From Candidatus Nitrosopelagicus sp. (lineage in GTDB: Archaea; Thermoproteota; Nitrososphaeria; Nitrososphaerales; Nitrosopumilaceae): a stretch of 64,000 nt of DNA. Below the pieces are notes generated by a model that had not been told where the DNA came from, did not search any database, and worked only from the letters and a program-made list of their open reading frames with translations. Of the stretch, positions 1 through 9,681 are shown one piece after another. The stretch is taken from assembly GCA_028343435.1 (NCBI GenBank), contig JAOLYM010000002.1, positions 30,674 to 94,673 on the forward strand, in the 5' to 3' direction. The stretch's first letter is position 1; the number at the start of each line of letters is the position of its first letter. Position numbers and translations under genes: made by a program.

Positions 1-346
1 ACATGTGATAAAATGCACTACTTTCTACTAGAGTTACTGTAATTCCTAATTGAATTGCCATACCAATTGCGCTAACTATGATGAATTTGACATACATTAC
101 TGAATTTCTTTTGTCCTTTACAAAACTACCAAATGTCCAATATCTATTGAAAAAGAAATTTGTGGTAATTGAAACTGAGATTGCTATAATTTGTGATGCG
201 ACGTACCAAAATCCTCCAATATCTGTTAGAAGGTATAAGATTCCTAAATTTACTAAAACGCCGGTTGCGCCAACAATGTAAAACTGAACTGCATGTTTTG
301 CAAATAACGATAATCCCCCTTTCTTTTTTTCGTCCTCTATTGTCAT
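1..346 (-). CDS. GtrA-like membrane protein, 3' end cut by window edge (MTIEDEKKKGGLSLFAKHAVQFYIVGATGVLVNLGILYLL...TNFFFNRYWTFGSF...)
   Basis: Manual reverse-strand translation from ATG at 346; 'F..NRYWTFG' and multi-TM pattern typical of GtrA family; not in the ORF track because no stop lies in the window. Confidence 0.85.
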   Translation of the reverse strand, partial: MTIEDEKKKGGLSLFAKHAVQFYIVGATGVLVNLGILYLLTDIGGFWYVASQIIAISVSITTNFFFNRYWTFGSFVKDKRNSVMYVKFIIVSAIGMAIQLGITVTLVESSAFYHM

Positions 347-471
347 GTCCCTGATTATTTGACCTACTATAATTAACAATAGATTGAATCAATTATAATT
401 TTCAAAAAACACTAGTTTTTTTTGTAATAATTTGTCAAATCTCTTAAATATGATAATAACATATGGTAATT

Positions 472-602
472 AATGCGGAAGGATGTAAATCCTATCGATT
501 AGACTTGCGTGGTCCTGCAGAGCAGAAAATAGAGTTAATGCACATTGATGCTGACAAGTGAGGGAATCTCACATTGCTTTGCCGAAGGGCCACGCCCCCA
601 TT
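472..602 (+). ncRNA. candidate structured small RNA
   Basis: Nested stems 507-515/587-595 (GCGTGGTCC/GGGCCACGC) and 517-522/577-582, hairpin 558-572 (GTGAG-GGAAT-CTCAC), 5' hairpin 480-493 (AGGAT-GTAA-ATCCT); TATA-like CTTAAATA at ~443-450. Confidence 0.5.
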
Positions 603-610
603 TATTCATC

Positions 611-1132
611 CTAGATGCTTCTATCTACCTTAGTTAATGAGATGCTGACAGAACCTTCTAGATTACCAGACCTGTTGATTGTAATTTCATATATTGCTTC
701 ATCTGAACTTGGAATCTCTCCTTCTAATTCTGGAATTTGAACATATTTCTGACCGATGTATTCCCATGTGTAGTATTTTGAAATTCCAGTATCAACCAAA
801 CTTTTTTCCAAAACAAATTCTTCTGAGAATATCTGCCTCCAACTAGGCTCCAACCTATAACTCTCAGTCCACTTTCCCTTTATCGTAAGTTTAATTTTAG
901 CAGGAGAATCCCCCATCGGCACAAATCCAATTTTGTAAGTTCCTCCTTCTATTACTCCTAAACCAGATGTGATGGTTTGGATATCATTAAACTCCTCACC
1001 TGATATTCGGAAATTCCAAATCTCTCCACCCGAGCGTTGCTCATTCCCACCTGGGTTCATTGATGCACCATATGCCATAGAAACTATGATTGCAACAGCT
1101 ACTATTCCTCCAGCAATCACCATTTTGTTCAT
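611..1132 (-). CDS. exported/membrane-anchored hypothetical protein
   Basis: 173-aa ORF with N-terminal hydrophobic segment. Confidence 0.75.
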   Translation of the reverse strand: MNKMVIAGGIVAVAIIVSMAYGASMNPGGNEQRSGGEIWNFRISGEEFNDIQTITSGLGVIEGGTYKIGFVPMGDSPAKIKLTIKGKWTESYRLEPSWRQIFSEEFVLEKSLVDTGISKYYTWEYIGQKYVQIPELEGEIPSSDEAIYEITINRSGNLEGSVSISLTKVDRSI

Positions 1133-1251
1133 AATTTAGGCATGAATTTCCCAGATTATAGTCATTTTGTTGAATTCTAGTCATACAATTTCTATAATTT
1201 GTGAACCATTATTCACACCGGAAATTAATAACATATTTCAAAACAGTACGC

Positions 1252-1911
1252 ATGGCAAGTTTCCAAGACAAATGGGCAGCTCCTCAGAAGCAAAGCTTCA
1301 TGGACAAACTCGGTGATACTCTCAAACCAAAAGGATCACTAAAACCAAGAGTCGAAATGGCTGTAAAACGATTACAGGCTCAAATCGGAAAACTTGATGG
1401 CATGTGCCAAAAACTCCAAGAAAGAGATCAGAAAATTTTCCAAAAAATTGTCGCTGCTCAACAAGCACACGACACCTATTCAAGTAAAGTATTATCAAAT
1501 GAACTAGTAGAAGTTCGTAAAGTTAACAAAATAATGTCTAATGCCAAAATGGGATTAGAAAGAATTGAATTAAGATTAACAACCTTCCACGACTTGGGCG
1601 ATACAGTCACCACATTGATGCCAACAATCGGTCTCATGAATGGACTCAAATCATCACTTGTCAAATTCATGCCAGGTGCAGATCAAGAGATTGGTAGAAT
1701 GACTGAGATGTTAGGTGGACTAATGACTGAAACCTTCAGCAGCAGCGGATCATCCTTCGGAGTTGAAGAATCAACAAACGCCGAATCTGATAGCATCCTT
1801 GCAGAAGCAGCAGCAGTCGCAGAATCACAATCAGGAGAACAGTTCCCTTCAGTACCATCAACTGGATTAGAGCAATTTAACGTTCCAACTTCTGAATCAA
1901 AATTTATGTAA
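1252..1911 (+). CDS. ESCRT-III/CdvB (Snf7-like) paralog
   Basis: Start at MASFQDKW; coiled-coil with LKP(R) repeats, 'VLSNELVEVRKVNKIM...LRLTTFHDLGD'; paralogous to 24114-24776. Confidence 0.85.
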   Translation: MASFQDKWAAPQKQSFMDKLGDTLKPKGSLKPRVEMAVKRLQAQIGKLDGMCQKLQERDQKIFQKIVAAQQAHDTYSSKVLSNELVEVRKVNKIMSNAKMGLERIELRLTTFHDLGDTVTTLMPTIGLMNGLKSSLVKFMPGADQEIGRMTEMLGGLMTETFSSSGSSFGVEESTNAESDSILAEAAAVAESQSGEQFPSVPSTGLEQFNVPTSESKFM

Positions 1912-1917
1912 AATTTT

Positions 1918-2397
1918 CTAAAAACTAGAAGATTTATCTCGTGACTCTTTGAAACTAGTAATCCTTTTTCCTTCGTCATCAATGATTTTGTCTATTCCAG
2001 ATAATTTCTCTCTCATTGATGAGATTAGAGTCCCAACTTCATCTGCCTCATTTTCAACCGTATTCCTTTTCTGAGTCAGATGTTCTATTCCCCGTGTTTC
2101 TTCATCGATATAATCACTAACTTTCATTAATTTTTCTTTCAAATTTTTAATGTCTACTGATTCTTCTTCAATCTCTTTTTCAAGATTAGTTCTTTTCTCT
2201 TTGAGGTTTGCAATCAAGCCTCCAACATAATCGATAGCCTCTTCTAACTTTGCCCGCTTGTTCATCAATGATGAAATTCCAATATCTGAGTCTGATTGAC
2301 CCATTTCTTGAGGTGGTTCAGGCATAGATTCAGCTGGTTTTTCTTCCATCATTTCTCCACCTTCATCTTCTTTGGAAGAACCTAATAATCCAGTCAC
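1918..2397 (-). CDS. coiled-coil hypothetical protein
   Basis: 159-aa ORF, heptad-rich Lys/Glu composition. Confidence 0.7.
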   Translation of the reverse strand: MTGLLGSSKEDEGGEMMEEKPAESMPEPPQEMGQSDSDIGISSLMNKRAKLEEAIDYVGGLIANLKEKRTNLEKEIEEESVDIKNLKEKLMKVSDYIDEETRGIEHLTQKRNTVENEADEVGTLISSMREKLSGIDKIIDDEGKRITSFKESRDKSSSF

Positions 2398-2603
2398 GAA
2401 TTAACTTCATTTTCCTCAAATAAAAAGATGAAAGAATGAATTTTACACACATTTTACACACATGAAAAAATACAATTTTCCGCCCCTGCTACCAAAATTG
2501 CCATTTTTAGTTGATTTTTAGCCGTTTCAAACCTGTTCCGCTATGCGTTCCGCTATGAGATTTCAGAATGTTCCTCATAAAGCTCTTGATCCTAAACTAG
2601 ACC

Positions 2604-2891
2604 ATGTCAAAACAACAATACAGATCCGAAATGGGAATAATGGGAGACATCTTAGATGTTACCATGAATGGAGGTCAGCAGGGCGTTATTGTGTCTGCAA
2701 TCTCCAGAAGAGCAAACCTATCTCACTATGCCGTTCTTGATAAATGTGAAAAATTGATCAATGCAGGTCTAGTCGAAACAAGACGTGATGATAGAAACCG
2801 CAAATTCATGATAACTGAAAAAGGTCTAAAATTTTTTGATGAATTCAAAAACTTCCAAAACCTCCTAAATTCGATGAATCTGAGGTATTAG
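2604..2891 (+). CDS. winged-helix transcriptional regulator (SSo10a/ArnR-like)
   Basis: 95 aa: 'MGDILDVTMNGGQQGVIVSAISRRANLSHYAVLDKCEKLINAGLVE...YMITEKGLKFFDEF'-type pattern. Confidence 0.8.
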   Translation: MSKQQYRSEMGIMGDILDVTMNGGQQGVIVSAISRRANLSHYAVLDKCEKLINAGLVETRRDDRNRKFMITEKGLKFFDEFKNFQNLLNSMNLRY

Positions 2892-2980
2892 AATTGAACC
2901 AAGAGTCAGCTTGCTGTGGTTGGTTGGAAGATTCCAAGAATGATGGAATGCTTTTAAGCCCAACCGAAGCCCTGATTTTG

Positions 2981-3919
2981 ATGGCTCGCGTACCCCTAGC
3001 AGTTTTTGTCCTAATTCTGCTTGCTATGTCGGTACCGCTACAGCACTCTTTTGGCTCAACTCGAACCCTCGATTTCTTCCTTTTTCCTGATGGTTCAACA
3101 CATGTTACTTATTCTTTAGAATCTGATCCATTACTTCCTGATACTGAAGTTTCACTTTATGGTGATTCAGTAGAAAATCTTGTGGCAGAAGATGAAAATG
3201 GATTTCCTTTAACTACACAATTTGAAAAAAATATCTTACAAGTTGAGACGCTGGGGTCTTCAAATATTCTGATTAATTATGATACGTACTCGCTAATTTC
3301 AAAAGATGGAAAAATTTGGTCATTTGAGATAAATTCGCCAGTCGAATTCAATGTGGTGATGCCAGAAAATTCTGTCATTGTGGGAATGTCAACATTTCCT
3401 ATTGACATGAATGTTGATTCTGACAGAACAAAAATTCTTCTTCCTAGTGGAATGGCTGAAATTACATATTTCTTAGCAGTAGCAGAATCGTCCCAGGTAT
3501 TACCAACCGAAGAAACTCCTGTAAAAGAAGGCGATGATAATTCTATGATGTATGTTGCAGGTGGAGTTGCTGTAGCAATTGCAACAATAGCAGCGATTGC
3601 AGTAAAGATGAAAAATAAACCAAAACGAATTGTTTCAACTTCTCAAACCGCGGTTTTAGAAAAGAATGAGCCTTTCAATATTGAAAAAGTTCTAGAAATG
3701 CCAGATCTCAGAGAAGACGATAAAGAGATAATCAAATTTATTCATGAAAATGGTGGTAGTGCATTAGAAAGTGATCTTAGAAAAAAATTCCTCTTACCTA
3801 GAACAACAATGTGGAGAGCAGTAAAAAGATTAGAAAGAAATGAATTAATTGAAATCACTAAAAAAGACCAGCAAAATCTTATAAAATTAACAAATGTGGA
3901 GGATGACAAAAATGAATAA
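2981..3919 (+). CDS. signal-peptide/TM protein with C-terminal winged helix (membrane-bound regulator)
   Basis: Start MARVPLAVFVLILLAMS with TATA-like CTTTTAAG about 30 bp upstream; TM near residue 220 of the ORF; C-terminal wHTH 'DLRKKFLLPRTTMWRAVKRLERNELIEI'. Confidence 0.75.
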   Translation: MARVPLAVFVLILLAMSVPLQHSFGSTRTLDFFLFPDGSTHVTYSLESDPLLPDTEVSLYGDSVENLVAEDENGFPLTTQFEKNILQVETLGSSNILINYDTYSLISKDGKIWSFEINSPVEFNVVMPENSVIVGMSTFPIDMNVDSDRTKILLPSGMAEITYFLAVAESSQVLPTEETPVKEGDDNSMMYVAGGVAVAIATIAAIAVKMKNKPKRIVSTSQTAVLEKNEPFNIEKVLEMPDLREDDKEIIKFIHENGGSALESDLRKKFLLPRTTMWRAVKRLERNELIEITKKDQQNLIKLTNVEDDKNE

Positions 3920-4994
3920 AATTTATGGTATAATTGCAATCTTTGCCTTTGCTGGTCTTTTGTTACCTACATCAGCTATCCAAATTGAAGCCGCATCAGA
4001 TTTAGATTACATGTTGAATATTGCTGAAAAGGCAAAGCGTTACATTAAACATAATATTGATGAGATGGAAAATTCAAACACTCAAGACTGGAAAAACAGA
4101 CAAGCTGTACTAGAGATTTACAACAAAAGTACCTATGAAATTGATCAATTATCAACTGCAATAAAAGATGGAGATGTAAAATCTGCAAGAGAACATTTCA
4201 TATCATCTATGAGTAAAATCAAACAAATCAGCCAAATGCTAAACCAAATTGCTCAAAACAAAGCACAAGATGCAGCATTACCAGATCATTCTCAGATTAT
4301 CAAAAGATATGAGATGAACTATGAAAGACTTCAACAAATATCTGATAAAATTGGAGCGGATGTTGACTTTTCAGAAATGAAGAGTCTCATATCTCTTGCA
4401 AAACAAAATAATCAACAAGGCGAAAGTGACAAAGCAAAACAAGCAATTGATCAGATTGCTTTGAAAGGGCTTGAAATCTATAAATCACTTCAATCAATTA
4501 ATGAGAAAAATAAAATAATTCGTGCACAAGCATTGGCAGAAAAATATGTTGATAGAATTAATACACTAATTGTTCAAGCTAAAACTTCTGGGTTACTAGA
4601 TTATGTTAACATGTTAGAGAACTCAAAAATTCAATTAATTTCATCAAATTCCACATCTCAAATTACAAAGCAAATTAGAATAGTCATAACAATTCACAAC
4701 GATATCGAAGAAATCAAAAAGAATAATTTGCAACAAATTGATGTTGATCAAATACAATTATCTCAAAAACAAAAAATTACATCTGAACTTTCACAATTTG
4801 AGACAAGAGCAAAACTGCTTCATTCTGATGTAAAAGGAAGTAACGCCGCATTATACTATGTAGAAAAGGCGATTTCCGTTATTGATAATATACGAAATAA
4901 TCTAGATGATTCTGAACGAAAAATTAACTCAAAATTGCAGTTAATAGATCAACTCCTAACAAAAGCAGAGAAACTTGTACAAGAGTCAACATAA
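3912..4994 (+). CDS. secreted coiled-coil hypothetical protein
   Basis: Start MNKIYGIIAIFAFAGLLLPTSA signal peptide; overlaps upstream stop, probable operon. Confidence 0.7.
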   Translation: MNKIYGIIAIFAFAGLLLPTSAIQIEAASDLDYMLNIAEKAKRYIKHNIDEMENSNTQDWKNRQAVLEIYNKSTYEIDQLSTAIKDGDVKSAREHFISSMSKIKQISQMLNQIAQNKAQDAALPDHSQIIKRYEMNYERLQQISDKIGADVDFSEMKSLISLAKQNNQQGESDKAKQAIDQIALKGLEIYKSLQSINEKNKIIRAQALAEKYVDRINTLIVQAKTSGLLDYVNMLENSKIQLISSNSTSQITKQIRIVITIHNDIEEIKKNNLQQIDVDQIQLSQKQKITSELSQFETRAKLLHSDVKGSNAALYYVEKAISVIDNIRNNLDDSERKINSKLQLIDQLLTKAEKLVQEST

Positions 4995-5026
4995 ACTTCA
5001 TATAGATTTCAATCCCGTTTTTCATT

Positions 5027-5224
5027 ATGACTTCAAAAGCAATCATTTTTGGTGTCGGACTCCCAATGGTAATTTTTGGGGCATTCATAGCATTAGCTAT
5101 AGCACCACTTGCTGAAGGAGTCGTATCAACAATTGAATTTGTTGGATCTTTGATTGGAATATTGGGTGTTGTCTTTATGATATCTGGTATGTTCTACAAA
5201 AAGGAAATAATTATTCAAGAATAA
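5027..5224 (+). CDS. small two-TM membrane protein
   Basis: 65-aa hydrophobic ORF. Confidence 0.6.
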   Translation: MTSKAIIFGVGLPMVIFGAFIALAIAPLAEGVVSTIEFVGSLIGILGVVFMISGMFYKKEIIIQE

Positions 5225-5278
5225 TTGTGCCTAAGGAATTCACATCCTTTAAAATAACCTTTCAAACCAGTTGATCAC

Positions 5279-5815
5279 ATGGATAAAGAGCGTGTCAAAA
5301 AACTAGTACGTGAACTTATTATTGAAATCGGCGAAGATCCTACTAGAGAGGGTCTAAAGGATACTCCTAGAAGAATTGCTGATGCATATAGTGAAATATT
5401 TGGTGGCTATGATTCTGATTCTGAATTGTCTGTGCAATTTTCTGAAGATTCTGAAACAGTAGTTGCAAAAAACATTCAATTTTATTCAATGTGTGAACAT
5501 CACATGTTACCATTTTACGGAACTATTCAAATTGCATACGTACCAAATGGTCGTGTCTTTGGAATCTCTAAACTAGTTAGAGTTGTTGAAAAATTCTCAA
5601 AGAGACTTCAAATTCAAGAAAGAATTACTAAAAATATTGCAGATGAACTTTATGCTCAAGGTGTAAAAGGTGTTGCAGTTGTTGCAGATGCTGAACATCT
5701 ATGTATGAAGATGAGAGGCGTCAAAAATGATGCAAAAGTCACAACATCGGCATTTAGAGGCACATTTGAGGATCAAAAGACCAAAGAAGAGCTCCTAAAA
5801 GCTATGAGCCACTAG
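5279..5815 (+). CDS. folE: GTP cyclohydrolase I
   Basis: 'DPTREGLKDTPRRIADAYSEIFGGY', 'FYSMCEHHMLPFYG', 'HLCMKMRGVK'. Confidence 0.95.
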   Translation: MDKERVKKLVRELIIEIGEDPTREGLKDTPRRIADAYSEIFGGYDSDSELSVQFSEDSETVVAKNIQFYSMCEHHMLPFYGTIQIAYVPNGRVFGISKLVRVVEKFSKRLQIQERITKNIADELYAQGVKGVAVVADAEHLCMKMRGVKNDAKVTTSAFRGTFEDQKTKEELLKAMSH

Positions 5816-5861
5816 TAATCTACTATCAAAAATTAAATAATCCCCTAATTAGAAATTCATC

Positions 5862-6176
5862 ATGCCTGCAAGAAATAACATACATGTTCCAAGCGAATCA
5901 TGGCCATTTTTCTCATGGTCGATTATTGAATTTGCAATAGTAATTGCAATTGCAATAGTTATTTCATGGCAAGTCAACCCATTCTTTGAAGATTCTGTGA
6001 TGTCTTATGGATGGGAATGTGAACAAACATCACAAATAACCGACTGTAGTATGGCAGAAGAAGAAACTGTTAATCAAGGCTCACTTAATTGGATATTTTG
6101 GGGAATAGTAGGTGCAATCTTTGCTGGATGGTATATGGGCGCTCGTAGATTTGTTTTAAAAAGAAAAATACTATAA
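5862..6176 (+). CDS. two-TM hypothetical protein
   Basis: 104-aa ORF with two hydrophobic segments. Confidence 0.65.
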   Translation: MPARNNIHVPSESWPFFSWSIIEFAIVIAIAIVISWQVNPFFEDSVMSYGWECEQTSQITDCSMAEEETVNQGSLNWIFWGIVGAIFAGWYMGARRFVLKRKIL

Positions 6177-6178
6177 TT

Positions 6179-6853
6179 TTATTTCAAATATTTCGTCTTA
6201 TCTGTAATCTTTGCTTTTGCAAATGCAATTTTCCTATTATTGCAGGATTCACATTTTCCACATTGCATTTTGCCGCTTAGATAACAGCTCCATGTTTTGA
6301 AAATTTCATTTCCTAAAACCTTGTAACCTTTTTTTATTAAATCACTTTTTGAAATGTTTTCTGAATATGGAGACCAGATTTTAATTTCTTTTCTAATTTT
6401 ATTTTTAATTCCATCAAATTCACCTTGATTCAATGCAGATTGTATTTTTCTAGTAAATTCTGGTCTACAATCTGGATATTGTGTATCTCCTTTTTGTGCT
6501 CCATATGCTACCAGTTCTGCGTTTAAAGTAAATGCCCATGCTGTGGCAATTGAGAGAAATATTGCATTTCTGATGGGAACTACAATTGAATATTCAAACG
6601 TACTAGGCATCTTTTTCTTCGTATTTGTTAAAACATTACTATCTCCATACAACTCCTTCATGAAGCCAATATCGAGAATTTTATGCTCCTTTAGTTTTAG
6701 TAATTTTCCAATACGTTTTGCAGCCTTTATCTCCTCAGATGCTCTTTGACCATACGCAAATGTAATTCCATACAACTGGTATCCTTTTTTTAAATATGAC
6801 ATCATACATGCTGAATCTAAACCTCCACTTAGAATGATAACTGCTCTTTTCAT
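6179..6853 (-). CDS. queC: 7-cyano-7-deazaguanine synthase
   Basis: PP-loop 'ILSGGLDSACMM', Zn site 'CGKCESCNNRKIAF'. Confidence 0.93.
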   Translation of the reverse strand: MKRAVIILSGGLDSACMMSYLKKGYQLYGITFAYGQRASEEIKAAKRIGKLLKLKEHKILDIGFMKELYGDSNVLTNTKKKMPSTFEYSIVVPIRNAIFLSIATAWAFTLNAELVAYGAQKGDTQYPDCRPEFTRKIQSALNQGEFDGIKNKIRKEIKIWSPYSENISKSDLIKKGYKVLGNEIFKTWSCYLSGKMQCGKCESCNNRKIAFAKAKITDKTKYLK

Positions 6854-7845
6854 TTTCTTCTTATGATTTTAGGACCTTTACTTGGTTTACAAATTACAAT
6901 GTCACAATCTACCTTTGCAGATTTGAAACCTTTCTTCATGGCTTCTCCAATTCTCTTTGTGTTCACTGGTTCTCTATCTGAACCATTTGGGTGCTCATCA
7001 AGAAATGCAATTACTGAAGGACCTGCACCACTAATCGTACAAGCATCTGCACCTGCATCCAATGCATTCTTTTTTACTTTATCAAATCCAGGAATCAATT
7101 TTTTCCTAGCTGGCTCTACAATCACATCTAGAATATTTGCTCCAAATCTTAATCCGTTTGCCTCTTTTCTTTGACTAAGTTCAGCAATCATCTGTGTAGC
7201 ACATGCTAAATTTTGTACTACATCAGAAAACTTTACATTTTTTGGAATTACGCTTCTTGATGCCTTTGTCTTCTGTTTTGGAACACTAATCTTGGGAATT
7301 GCTACAACCATTCTTAATGAATTTGGAACTGGAAAAGAACGAACCGTTATACCGTTTGGATTGTGGTAGAGATGGACATATGGATTAACTACTACAAATC
7401 CTCCAAAAAGAGAAGCTGCAACATTGTCGTAATGAGCTGTTCCTGCACTTGCTTTTTCTCCATAACCTGCATGATATAGCATTCCTTCTTCTTCAAAATG
7501 TTTTGTATATTGAAACAATTCTGCAATTCCTATTGCACATGCAGCAGCTGATGCTGCACTACTTCCCATTCCATACCCTGCTGGAACATTTTTTTTAATT
7601 GAAATCTCTACACCATCAGAAATTCCTTGTTCTTTCATCATGCTTTCTGCAACTAATCCTGCAGTATTTTTTTTTGGATCTAGTGGAATGTCATCAGAGC
7701 TTACAATTTTAATTCCAAATGATTTTGGTTTTTTCGTTACCGTTACCTCATCATAAAATGCATCTAATGCCATACCAAATACATCAAATCCTGGACCCAA
7801 GTTTGCAGTAGAACAAGGAGCGCGTACCGTTACTGATTTTACCAT
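6850..7845 (-). CDS. thrB: homoserine kinase (GHMP family)
   Basis: 'APCSTANLGPGFDVFGMALD', 'VPAGYGMGSSAASAAA', 'ISGAGPSVIA'. Confidence 0.93.
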   Translation of the reverse strand: MVKSVTVRAPCSTANLGPGFDVFGMALDAFYDEVTVTKKPKSFGIKIVSSDDIPLDPKKNTAGLVAESMMKEQGISDGVEISIKKNVPAGYGMGSSAASAAACAIGIAELFQYTKHFEEEGMLYHAGYGEKASAGTAHYDNVAASLFGGFVVVNPYVHLYHNPNGITVRSFPVPNSLRMVVAIPKISVPKQKTKASRSVIPKNVKFSDVVQNLACATQMIAELSQRKEANGLRFGANILDVIVEPARKKLIPGFDKVKKNALDAGADACTISGAGPSVIAFLDEHPNGSDREPVNTKRIGEAMKKGFKSAKVDCDIVICKPSKGPKIIRRK

Positions 7846-8603
7846 TAATCTTCTATTTCTTCGCCCAAGTTAATAGTTCTGCTTAATGCACTTTGTAGAT
7901 TTACCATTCCATCTCCTGTTGCATTAGAAACTGGAATCAAATCCTGTTGAAAATCATGTCTGTTCAAACTTGTTAACATGTCTGATATTAGAGAAAATGT
8001 GTCTCCATTCACTTCTCCTGCTAAATCTGCCTCTAACTGTGAGTCTGTTCCAGACCAGCTTAACACTTTTTCTAATTTTTCTTGTATCAAGTCTGTTTTG
8101 GTAATTACATTAACTGTCGGTAATCCTAGTCGTAATCTTATTGATGTTGACAATAATGTTAGTGATACAAAATTATTTGGAGTTGAAACCATTGTTCCAT
8201 CAAACAAAAACAAGTTCATTTTTTCTTCTGCGATAAACTCATTTACAAAAAATGGACCACTCTGTCTGTATGCAAATAATTCAATTTGTCCTGGTGTATC
8301 CACTATAAGGTAATCTGGATTAATTGTATCTGCTTCTTTTTGTATATCATCAATTTTTGTAGCAATCAAATCATTTGCCATTATCAAAGAGCCATTTGAT
8401 CCTAACTCGTATTGTTCCATCAATGAATTAAGATCAATGTAGTCTCTGACATCAATATCTGGTGAATATGGTAGACTTGCTACTCCCGGATCTAAATTCA
8501 GTGTAATTGGAAATGTGGCATTTTTTGCATAATATTCCTTGAGTTTTGAAGTCAGTAACGACTTTCCTGCCCCTGCTGTGCCTGTAACAAAAATAACTTT
8601 CAA
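7845..8603 (-). CDS. GPN-loop GTPase
   Basis: 'VTGTAGAGKS', 'IVDTPGQIELF', GPN-type architecture. Confidence 0.9.
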   Translation of the reverse strand: MKVIFVTGTAGAGKSLLTSKLKEYYAKNATFPITLNLDPGVASLPYSPDIDVRDYIDLNSLMEQYELGSNGSLIMANDLIATKIDDIQKEADTINPDYLIVDTPGQIELFAYRQSGPFFVNEFIAEEKMNLFLFDGTMVSTPNNFVSLTLLSTSIRLRLGLPTVNVITKTDLIQEKLEKVLSWSGTDSQLEADLAGEVNGDTFSLISDMLTSLNRHDFQQDLIPVSNATGDGMVNLQSALSRTINLGEEIED

Positions 8604-8661
8604 TGGTTCGACAAAAATTCTTTTTTATTCGCTTATATTTGAATCTCTTAAAAATTGAGCA

Positions 8662-9678
8662 ATGAACTGGAGACTAGCAGTAATTCCTGTTACCCTCATA
8701 CCTATCATCATAATTGCTGTTCAATTTGACATTGAAGCAGAAGATATCTTTGCAATAGGGGCTATACCTTTTGCATTAGCCGTTTTAGCAATAATGACAA
8801 AATTAGGATTGCAAGGATTAAAGCTTGCATATATTGCACGAACTTTTCTTGGTCCATTTGATTCAATAAAACGTCTAACCGCAATGCGTGTTGGTAGTGA
8901 GTTTATCAAATTTACAACTCCAATGTTTGTTGGAGCAGAGTTTGCAGTCATTTATTACATGACAAAAAAAGGAATTTCAACATCAAAAGCATCATGGGTT
9001 GCATTATTAGATATTGTAACTGAAGTATTTGCTGCCGGCGTTCTTTCTATTATTGCTGGAATTTTAGCATTAATGTATGGTGCATATGTTGTTGGTGCAG
9101 TAGTTTTAGGAACAAGTATTCCAATAACTGGTTTATGGATTGTTTTATTCTTCATGTCATCAAAACGTACATTCACACTTCCTAGAGTAATTTCATACAT
9201 TGCTACTACACTAGGAAAAGAACGTGGAGAAAAATACGTCAAACAAACCAATGGTTGGATTGAAGATGTTTGTGTGATGAGTAGAGAAAATCTTCATTCT
9301 AGCAAATCAAAAAAAGTATTCATTGTAGGATTTTTTGTATCAATTGTATCTTGGATATGTTATGGAGTTTCATTTCTAATAATTGCAGATGGTGTAGGTT
9401 TTGCAGTAGAGTTCTTTGATTCAATTATGGCAGTAATGGGTGCAAATGCAATTGCCAATCTTCCAATTACAGTTGGTGGTTCAGGATTAGCTGAATTTGG
9501 AATAATTGCTTATCTAAATAATCTTGATCCATTTAATCTATCAGCTGATGTTGATCCACTTCAATGGAATGCTGTAATTGGATGGAGAATCGCTACATAC
9601 TACGTACCAATTGCTGTCACATGGATCTTATTGGTAAAATTAGCATTAAGTAAAATCAGTAAACCAAATTCTGCATGA
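8662..9678 (+). CDS. lysylphosphatidylglycerol synthase TM-region/UPF0104-like membrane protein (flippase-like)
   Basis: Polytopic; 'ANAIANLPITVGGSGLAEFGIIAYL'. Confidence 0.85.
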   Translation: MNWRLAVIPVTLIPIIIIAVQFDIEAEDIFAIGAIPFALAVLAIMTKLGLQGLKLAYIARTFLGPFDSIKRLTAMRVGSEFIKFTTPMFVGAEFAVIYYMTKKGISTSKASWVALLDIVTEVFAAGVLSIIAGILALMYGAYVVGAVVLGTSIPITGLWIVLFFMSSKRTFTLPRVISYIATTLGKERGEKYVKQTNGWIEDVCVMSRENLHSSKSKKVFIVGFFVSIVSWICYGVSFLIIADGVGFAVEFFDSIMAVMGANAIANLPITVGGSGLAEFGIIAYLNNLDPFNLSADVDPLQWNAVIGWRIATYYVPIAVTWILLVKLALSKISKPNSA

Positions 9679-9681
9679 GTG

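Noticed and set aside
144-392. Track ORF 144..392 minus
   Set aside because: Different frame from the convincing GtrA-like reading frame (1..346 minus); composition not protein-like
472-602. Lysine or cobalamin riboswitch call for the structured RNA
   Set aside because: Only fragments such as GCCGAAG match; the conserved core is not present and no plus-strand gene follows
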